A DNA stretch of 52,272 nucleotides from Bog-793 sp050013835 (lineage in GTDB: Bacteria; Actinomycetota; Acidimicrobiia; Acidimicrobiales; Bog-793), in contig JBEKEM010000014.1 in assembly GCA_050013835.1 (NCBI GenBank), forward strand, positions 1 to 52,272, in the 5' to 3' direction. Each line of letters opens with the position of its first letter. Position 1 is the stretch's first letter. Below are positions 47,080 through 52,272 of the stretch, in pieces. The position numbers and the translations under genes are program-made. The notes beneath the pieces are model-generated. The model did not search any database, had not been told where the DNA came from, and saw only the letters and a program-made list of their open reading frames with translations.

Positions 47080-47223
47080 GTGGGGATCGTGCTGTTCGGC
47101 GTGCTTGCGAATCGCTTCATCCAGATCGCACGTGGTTTCAGGCTTCTCGCCAGAGGCGTGCCATGCGGTGGCGACGCCGGCTACTCGCGGCTAGACATCG
47201 ACGTTGCTCTCCAGCTCGAGTGA
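47080..47223 (+). CDS. Possible 47-residue hydrophobic ORF or gene remnant
   Basis: A GTG-started frame reading VGIVLFGVLANRFIQIARGF then LLARGVPCGG, with a stop at 47221. The frame is open back to the VOC stop, so it could be the end of a decayed gene. It has no ribosome site and no recognised family. Confidence 0.2.
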   Translation: MGIVLFGVLANRFIQIARGFRLLARGVPCGGDAGYSRLDIDVALQLE

Positions 47224-47224
47224 G

Positions 47225-47860
47225 TCAGGTCGCGACGCGTGAGATTGCGATCAGATGGCAGGTGAATGCCGCAACCGTGCACGCGTGGAACAGCTCGTGG
47301 TAGCCGAAGATGCGCGCCGATAACCTCGGACGGCGCAGCACGTAGATGACGGCGCCAGCGGTGTAGAAGATCCCTCCGAAGATGACGAGCAGCATCGTGA
47401 TCGCGCCCGCGAGATGCCACAGCTCAGGGAGCCAGAAGATCGCCGCCCAGCCAAGACCGACATACATCGCCGTGTAGAGCCACCGTGGGGCAGACAGCCA
47501 GGTGACACGGAGCAGAACTATCGCCAGCGCGGTGGCCCAGACGATGCACAGCATGACGGTGGCCTGAGAGGAAGGCAGCACGGCGACCCCGAGGGGCGTG
47601 TACGTGCCCGCGGTGATCAGCGCGATGTTCGAGTGGTCGAGACGCCGCAGTAGGCCCGCCGTGCGTGGACTCCACTTGCCGCGGTGGTAGACGGCGGACG
47701 TACCGAAGAGCATGCATGCCGTGAGCGCGAACACCGCGCACGCGACGCGGTCTGCATGCGTCGTCCCATCGGCAGCGAGCCAGAGGCCCGACACGAGCGC
47801 GTACGGGAATGCCCCGAGGTGGAGCCACCCGCGAAGGCGCGGCTTTGGAGGTGCAATCAT
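47225..47860 (-). CDS. trhA: TrhA/hemolysin III (PAQR) family membrane protein
   Basis: A 211-aa protein with seven hydrophobic segments. The ATG at 47860 is chosen because GAGGAGG lies 8 bases upstream; a GTG nine bases earlier would overlap the ribosome site. The family motifs are present: SAVYHRGKWSP, RRLDHSNIALITAGTYTPL, and GYHELFHACTVAAFTCH with the metal-binding His residues. PAQR/TrhA proteins affect membrane energetics and fatty-acid homeostasis; hemolysin activity is a historical name. It ends convergently on the AraC-VOC pair. Confidence 0.92.
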   Translation of the reverse strand: MIAPPKPRLRGWLHLGAFPYALVSGLWLAADGTTHADRVACAVFALTACMLFGTSAVYHRGKWSPRTAGLLRRLDHSNIALITAGTYTPLGVAVLPSSQATVMLCIVWATALAIVLLRVTWLSAPRWLYTAMYVGLGWAAIFWLPELWHLAGAITMLLVIFGGIFYTAGAVIYVLRRPRLSARIFGYHELFHACTVAAFTCHLIAISRVAT

Positions 47861-48295
47861 GACGGTCACCTCCTCAACCTAGAACCTCTCGAAGTTCAGC
47901 GGGCTCGGACACAACACTTGTTTACGTCGCGTCCAAGCCAAGCGCCCTGGCCTGTCCGATCATTCGTCAGCGAATCCCGGAGTGCCATGCGCGTAAGCAT
48001 GCTCGTCTCTTTTTCGATGAGGGAGACCGGACCGAACGTCGTGGGGAGAGAAGGACAGGCGCACGAAGAGGCGCGGAAGACCGGGGACAGAGACGGCCAG
48101 CAGCGCCAGGAGCCGGGGCAACCGCCGAGGGAGCGAGGGGCAGGCAGGACGACCGGCCGAGCGGCCGGGCGGCGCCCCACCGAGGGGCGAGCGCCCGGAG
48201 CGCAAGGGCGGCGGGACGGGGGTTCTAGGTCCGCGCGACTCAACGGACGCCCTTACGGTGTGATCCAACCGAGCTGAACGAGTTCGTTACGCTCT
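47861..48295. other. 435-bp region with G-rich, hairpin-forming stretch
   Basis: Between the trhA start and the nuclease-helicase gene. From about 48030 to 48225 the plus strand is strongly purine- and G-rich. It contains the hairpin CCGGCC-GAGC-GGCCGG (48153-48168) directly followed by CGCCCC-ACCGA-GGGGCG (48173-48189), with further GGGC/GCCC pairing. No supported ORF. It could be a structured leader or non-coding RNA, or low-complexity DNA. Confidence 0.4.
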
Positions 48296-50881
48296 TTGTC
48301 GGTGGGAACTCTGAACGGCCTCCTGGGGACCCTCGAGAGTGACCCGGTACGACGTGGCAAGCAATTCGAGCACATTTGCAAGTGGTTCCTGACCAACGCT
48401 GCCGTGTACCGCCAACGGCTTCGCCGGGTGTGGCTATGGGACGAGTGGCCAAGTCGCTGGGGTATTGACGCTGGAATTGACCTGGCGGCCGAGGAGCAGG
48501 GTGGGCGACTTTGGGCTATCCAGACCAAGGCTTACGATCCCGCCTATTCGATCATGAAGGCCGATGTAGCCACCTTCTTATCTGAGTCCGGCCGTCCTGA
48601 GTTCGCGTTTCGCCTACTGATAGCGACCACCGATCGAATCGGAAAGACTGCCGAGCGCACGCTGCGGGCGCAGGAGAAACCTGCCGGGTGTCTCCTGCGT
48701 GGCGACCTCGACGCGGCCCAGGTTTCGTGGCCTCAGTCCGCAGCCGACCTACGGACAGTCGTGCCCGAACCGAAGCGACCTCGGCCTCATCAACGAGAAG
48801 CAATCGCGGCGGTGATCCGGGGATTCGAGACAGCGGACCGTGGTCAAATGATCATGGCATGCGGCACTGGAAAGACGCTGACAGCGCTGTTCATCGCTGA
48901 ACAGCTGGCCGTCCGGCGGGCGCTCGTGTTGGTGCCGTCACTCGCGCTGCTCACGGACACGCTTCGCGAGTGGACCGTCAACGCGTCAAGAACCTTTGAC
49001 TTCCTGCCCGTGTGCTCAGATGACACCGTCACGGGGTATGACGATGCTGTATCGACGACCGCCGACTTCGGGTTCCCGGTCACGACGGACCCGCTGGAGA
49101 TTGTCGCATTCCTCGCTCACGACGTAGGCCCGCGCGTGGTCTTCGCGACGTACCAGTCCTCCCCGAGGATCGCCGATGCGTTTCGCTTGGGTCACCTTCC
49201 GGCCTTCGACTTGGTGATCGCCGATGAGGCGCACCGCTGCGCCGGGCCGGTCTCATCAGACTTCGCCACAGTGCTCGATCCTGAAGCCGTTCCAGCCAGG
49301 CGGCGGCTATTCATAACCGCGACTCCTCGCATCTTCACCAAGAGAATCAAGACGGCAGCAAGGGAAGGCGACTTTGAAGTGGCTTCAATGGATGACGAGG
49401 CCCACTTCGGCAAGGTGTTCCACCGGCTGGGTTTCGCAGAGGCGATCGAACGCGAACTCCTTACCGACTATCAGGTCGCGATAGTCGGGGTGGACGACGC
49501 GACCTATCTGGAGTGGACTCAACGCGGTCGATTCGTCACCATTGACGGCTCGGTGATCACTGACGCACGCGCGATCGCAGGGCAGATTGGCCTGGTCAAA
49601 GCGATACGCCGCTTCGATCTCCGCCGCGTCATCTCCTTTCACTCCCGCGTGGGTTGGGCACGCGAGTTCGCCAACGCGATCTCCCAACTAATCGCGTGGA
49701 TGCCAGTCGACCAGCAACCTACGGGGCGACTGTGGACGGATTACGCCTCGGGCGAGATGTCTGCCGGCGATAGATCAAGGCGGCTCGACCATCTTCGCCA
49801 TCTCGACGAAGAGGAACGCGGTCTGCTCAGCAACGCTCGATGCCTCGGAGAGGGCGTCGATGTTCCAGCGCTCGACGGGGTCGCGTTCATTGACCCGCGG
49901 CGCTCCGAAGTCGACATCGTTCAAGCCGTCGGCCGCGCCATCCGTCTGACAGCGGATAGGAAGATCGGCACCATCGTGATCCCCGTCTTCATTGAACCGG
50001 GAGAGGACGCTGAACTAGCTCTCGCTGGGTCGGCGTTCAAGCCGGTGTGGGAGGTGGTCAAAGCCCTACGTGCTCACGACGATCTGCTTGGCAAGGAACT
50101 TGACGAACTCCGCAGAGAACGCGGCAGGGAGAAGAAGGCACTAAAGCTTCCGGCAAAGATCATCCTCGATCTTCCGGAACGCATCGGGGTTGACTTTGCC
50201 GACGCTTTCGACGTTCACCTTGTCGACGAGACCACCGCGAGCTGGGAGTTCTTCTTTGGCTTGCTGCTTAGCTTTGTTGAGCGAGAGAACCACGCCTTCG
50301 TGCCGCAGTTTCATATTGAGAACGGCTTCAAACTTGGCGTGTGGGTTGGACACCAACGGACCGAATTCGGGCGTGGAGACCTCGCCCAAGAGCGAATTGC
50401 CCGGCTCGAAGCGCTTCCTGGATGGGAGTGGGACGCGTTTGCAGCGAAATGGGAGGAAGGTTTCGGATGCTTGCTTCGATTTGCGCAACGGGAGCACCAT
50501 GCGCGCGTTCCGCGTCACCACATGGAGGGTGATTATCCGTTGGGCAGTTGGGTGAACTCCCAGCGAACCTTCTACCGCAAAAAGTGGCTCGCCCCCGAAC
50601 GAATCGCTCGGCTTGAAGCGATTGACGGGTGGGCATGGGTAGAGCGAACCTCAAAATGGGACGAGGGGATCAACAGTCTCCAGCACTTCATCGACTCTCA
50701 TGGAGATTCCCGCGTTCCGAAGGGCTTCATCGATGAAGACAGGGTCAGGTTGGGTCAGTGGGTATCCAATCGCCGGTCCCACTATCGAAAGGGCGTGCAA
50801 CTCACTCCCGAAAGGATCGCTCAGCTCGAAGCGATTCCTGGTTGGAGCTGGGTGCCATCAAGCCAGCAAGGCAGTGACTAA
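48296..50881 (+). CDS. Nuclease-DEAD/DEAH helicase fusion with three helicase-associated domains
   Basis: An 861-aa protein (TTG; GTG at 48302 possible). Residues about 20-130 look like an Mrr/PD-(D/E)XK nuclease (GIDAGIDLAAEEQGG, then AIQTK with catalytic Asp62 and Lys78). Residues 160-640 are a superfamily 2 helicase: Walker A ACGTGKT (188-194), DEAH (310-313), TAT motif III and VQAVGRAIR motif VI. The last 200 residues are three HA repeats, each ending in a PERIARLEAIDGWAW-like segment, which are thought to bind DNA. The architecture fits restriction-like or mobile-element defence helicases. No methyltransferase or specificity gene is nearby, so it may act alone. Confidence 0.85.
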   Translation: MSVGTLNGLLGTLESDPVRRGKQFEHICKWFLTNAAVYRQRLRRVWLWDEWPSRWGIDAGIDLAAEEQGGRLWAIQTKAYDPAYSIMKADVATFLSESGRPEFAFRLLIATTDRIGKTAERTLRAQEKPAGCLLRGDLDAAQVSWPQSAADLRTVVPEPKRPRPHQREAIAAVIRGFETADRGQMIMACGTGKTLTALFIAEQLAVRRALVLVPSLALLTDTLREWTVNASRTFDFLPVCSDDTVTGYDDAVSTTADFGFPVTTDPLEIVAFLAHDVGPRVVFATYQSSPRIADAFRLGHLPAFDLVIADEAHRCAGPVSSDFATVLDPEAVPARRRLFITATPRIFTKRIKTAAREGDFEVASMDDEAHFGKVFHRLGFAEAIERELLTDYQVAIVGVDDATYLEWTQRGRFVTIDGSVITDARAIAGQIGLVKAIRRFDLRRVISFHSRVGWAREFANAISQLIAWMPVDQQPTGRLWTDYASGEMSAGDRSRRLDHLRHLDEEERGLLSNARCLGEGVDVPALDGVAFIDPRRSEVDIVQAVGRAIRLTADRKIGTIVIPVFIEPGEDAELALAGSAFKPVWEVVKALRAHDDLLGKELDELRRERGREKKALKLPAKIILDLPERIGVDFADAFDVHLVDETTASWEFFFGLLLSFVERENHAFVPQFHIENGFKLGVWVGHQRTEFGRGDLAQERIARLEALPGWEWDAFAAKWEEGFGCLLRFAQREHHARVPRHHMEGDYPLGSWVNSQRTFYRKKWLAPERIARLEAIDGWAWVERTSKWDEGINSLQHFIDSHGDSRVPKGFIDEDRVRLGQWVSNRRSHYRKGVQLTPERIAQLEAIPGWSWVPSSQQGSD

Positions 50882-50891
50882 ACAGCTCTTC

Positions 50892-51065
50892 GAAAATGGG
50901 CGGGGTGCAGTCACAGTGACCGGTCTCGTGCTCGCGACAGTTGCCTGCCCCGGAACGGCACATGAGGGATACCCGGAAGCGCAACGACGAGCGCGCGTTT
51001 CGGGATACTCACAATCGGCAGACTCTTGTGCATAAGGTGTCCTGCCGAGTACGCCCCTTGAGGAG
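50892..51065. repeat. Dispersed non-coding repeat, uninterrupted copy A
   Basis: It begins ten bases after the helicase stop and runs to the GCCCCTTGAGGAGG region. It is the continuous version of the sequence split at 43255-43343 and 44482-44561. It contains an inverted repeat CGGCAG ... CTGCCG (51016-51048) and CACAA ... TTGTG. The rest of the 307-bp gap 50882-51188 shows nothing else. Confidence 0.8.
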
Positions 51066-51188
51066 GAGCGGATCATGTCCTGAGCTGACCTTTCTGTCGA
51101 GCCGGGAGGTCGGTTCTAACCAGCGTGCTTAATACGTGCCTGGTAACTATCCCTTGACTGCCGAAGTCCAGCGTGATACATTGTTCTC

Positions 51189-52172
51189 ATGGCTCCAAGA
51201 AACCGTAAGGCCCCTACCAGGGCAAAGTCGTCGGAATCTCAGTACTCGCTCATGGAATTCCTTGAGCGATTCCCCAACGACGATGCCTGTCTTGACTACC
51301 TCTGGCGCACTCGGTACGCGACAGAGGATGGATCGCACGCGCACTGCCCGCAGTGCGGAGAGGTGCGCGAATTCAAGCATTACAACGGGAAGCAGCAGCG
51401 CCAGGCGTGGACGTGCGTTGCGTGCGGGCACTACCTCTACCCGACTGCGGGGACGATCTTTCACAAGTCGTCCACGGCACTGCACCTGTGGTTTTACGCC
51501 ATGTACATCATGGCGAGCACTCGTTGTGGAGTGTCCGCCAAGCAGCTTGAGCGTGAACTGGGCGTGACCTACAAGACCGCATGGCGGATGTTCACGCTTA
51601 TCCGCAACCAGATCATGGTGCAAGATGACGTGATCCTCACCGGATCGGTTGAGGCCGACGAAACCTATGTGGGGGGAAAGCGTCGCGGCGGTCCGACGCA
51701 CAACCATCCCCGAAACCCCACGCCTCGGGGTCACTCTCGCGGCGGTCGTACGCGCGATCAGAAGGTGCCGGTGTTTGGCATGGTCGAACGGAGGGGTCGC
51801 GTTCGCGCTTACCCGGTTCCCAATGTCTCGTCGGTCAACCTCGTGGGCGGAATCCGTAAGCACGTCGAGCCGAACTCGATCGTTTACACAGACACTTTCC
51901 CCGGTTACCGCGCCATGAAGCATGAGATGTTCGACCACCGGCAGATCAACCACTCTGAGGGTGTCTACGTAAGCGGGGACATTCACACGCAGACCATCGA
52001 GGGGTTCTGGTCGCTCGTTAAGCGCGGCATCTCGGGATCGCATCATGCGGTCTCCAAGAAGTGGCTCCAGGGATACCTGAATGAGTACGTCTGGCGATAC
52101 AACCACCGCGACGACCCTCGCTCGATGTTTGAGCTACTTCTTCTTCGGTCGGCGTATCCTGCGGAGACGTGA
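51189..52172 (+). CDS. IS1595-family transposase (ISXO2-like)
   Basis: A 327-aa apparently complete transposase. An N-terminal zinc ribbon (CPQC near 53-56 and CVAC near 76-79) precedes a helix-turn-helix region (CGVSAKQLERELGVTYKTAW) and the DDE catalytic domain with EADETYVGG (Asp157), VYTDTFPGY (Asp235) and TIEGFWSLVKRG (Glu271). The C-terminal YVWRYNHRDD motif is intact. Terminal inverted repeats could not be assigned; the right end may lie at or beyond the window edge. Confidence 0.92.
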   Translation: MAPRNRKAPTRAKSSESQYSLMEFLERFPNDDACLDYLWRTRYATEDGSHAHCPQCGEVREFKHYNGKQQRQAWTCVACGHYLYPTAGTIFHKSSTALHLWFYAMYIMASTRCGVSAKQLERELGVTYKTAWRMFTLIRNQIMVQDDVILTGSVEADETYVGGKRRGGPTHNHPRNPTPRGHSRGGRTRDQKVPVFGMVERRGRVRAYPVPNVSSVNLVGGIRKHVEPNSIVYTDTFPGYRAMKHEMFDHRQINHSEGVYVSGDIHTQTIEGFWSLVKRGISGSHHAVSKKWLQGYLNEYVWRYNHRDDPRSMFELLLLRSAYPAET

Positions 52173-52241
52173 GACTCGGGGCTTGGCGACCCGTGACAGC
52201 GCATCTTCGATTTCATCGCGCGTCGGCACCGGGATCGTCAT
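52134..52241 (-). CDS. Possible 35-residue ORF antisense to the transposase end
   Basis: ATG at 52241 preceded by ACGGAG; the product starts MTIPVPTRDEIEDALSRVAK and ends in a basic tail (RRIRRPKKK) read from the complement of the transposase 3' end. It may be a host gene start truncated by insertion of the IS, or chance. Confidence 0.25.
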   Translation of the reverse strand: MTIPVPTRDEIEDALSRVAKPRVSRLRRIRRPKKK

Positions 52242-52272
52242 GCCGCGCTCCGTTTCCTGGGTGGGGCGTTCG

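Larger units (their letters stand above)
36249..52272. mobile_element. Accessory region beginning at tRNA-Leu (island, right end not defined)
   Basis: Starting at the tRNA 3' end the window holds an integrase, transposase and resolvase remnants, an intact IS1595-type transposase, a nuclease-helicase, lower-GC genes and many gaps, in contrast to the dense housekeeping backbone before 36160. It may be several insertions next to each other rather than one element. No clear full-length direct repeat of the tRNA end was found inside the window. Confidence 0.6.

Noticed and set aside
48060..48240. Arg/Gly-rich open frames in the G-rich stretch
   Set aside because: Composition is explained by the repetitive G-rich DNA; no start with ribosome site and no family similarity.

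Overview
The window comes from a high-GC Gram-positive bacterium, an actinobacterium and most likely a member of the Acidimicrobiia (inference). The grounds are very GC-rich third codon positions, frequent GTG starts, a PdtaR-like ANTAR response regulator, a proofreading-deficient DNA polymerase I with the actinobacterial SYGLAYG motif, and the uvrC - rapZ - gap - pgk - tpiA - secG gene order.

Layout. Positions 1-36160 are mostly chromosome backbone. They hold the end of a secreted Ig-like protein, tRNA-Leu(CAA), menC, a PdtaR-like regulator, a two-gene ABC exporter, an ECF sigma factor behind a membrane protein with a collagen-like stretch, a DtxR/MntR-like regulator divergent from polA, rpsA, coaE, a small heat-shock protein under a CIRCE operator, and a fused Fe-S/molybdopterin hydroxylase. 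They continue with uvrB-uvrA, nadA divergent from uvrC, a methyltransferase, rapZ, and the glycolytic operon gap-pgk-tpiA running into secG and a peptide-type binding protein. A small accessory patch (about 23.6-25.8 kb) splits uvrA from nadA/uvrC and holds a membrane protein and a clearly decayed gene (one nonsense codon and one frameshift).

From tRNA-Leu(GAG) at 36162 to the window end the content changes to an accessory region. It starts with a tyrosine integrase facing the tRNA and continues with transposase and resolvase remnants, a large secreted repeat protein (eight 54-residue cysteine-bearing blades, two identical Flg_new-type repeats, and an Ig-like tail paralogous to the protein at the window start), a truncated XRE-ImmA protease cut by a serine recombinase gene, an NTF2-like gene, a GerW/YtfJ-like gene, a lipoprotein, an AraC regulator with a VOC partner, a TrhA/hemolysin III protein, a nuclease-helicase with three helicase-associated domains, and an IS1595-family transposase.

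Main points for a second look: (1) a non-coding repeat that is continuous at 50892-51065 but split at 43255-43343 and 44482-44561 by a 1.1-kb two-gene cassette; (2) the nuclease-helicase-HA protein, a defence-like candidate, preceded by a G-rich hairpin-rich stretch; (3) the two surface proteins with a shared tail; (4) an integrase whose conserved N-terminus is open but has no ATG/GTG/TTG start. No CRISPR array, rRNA or recognised riboswitch was seen. No single, clearly complete new multi-gene system could be established from sequence reading alone.
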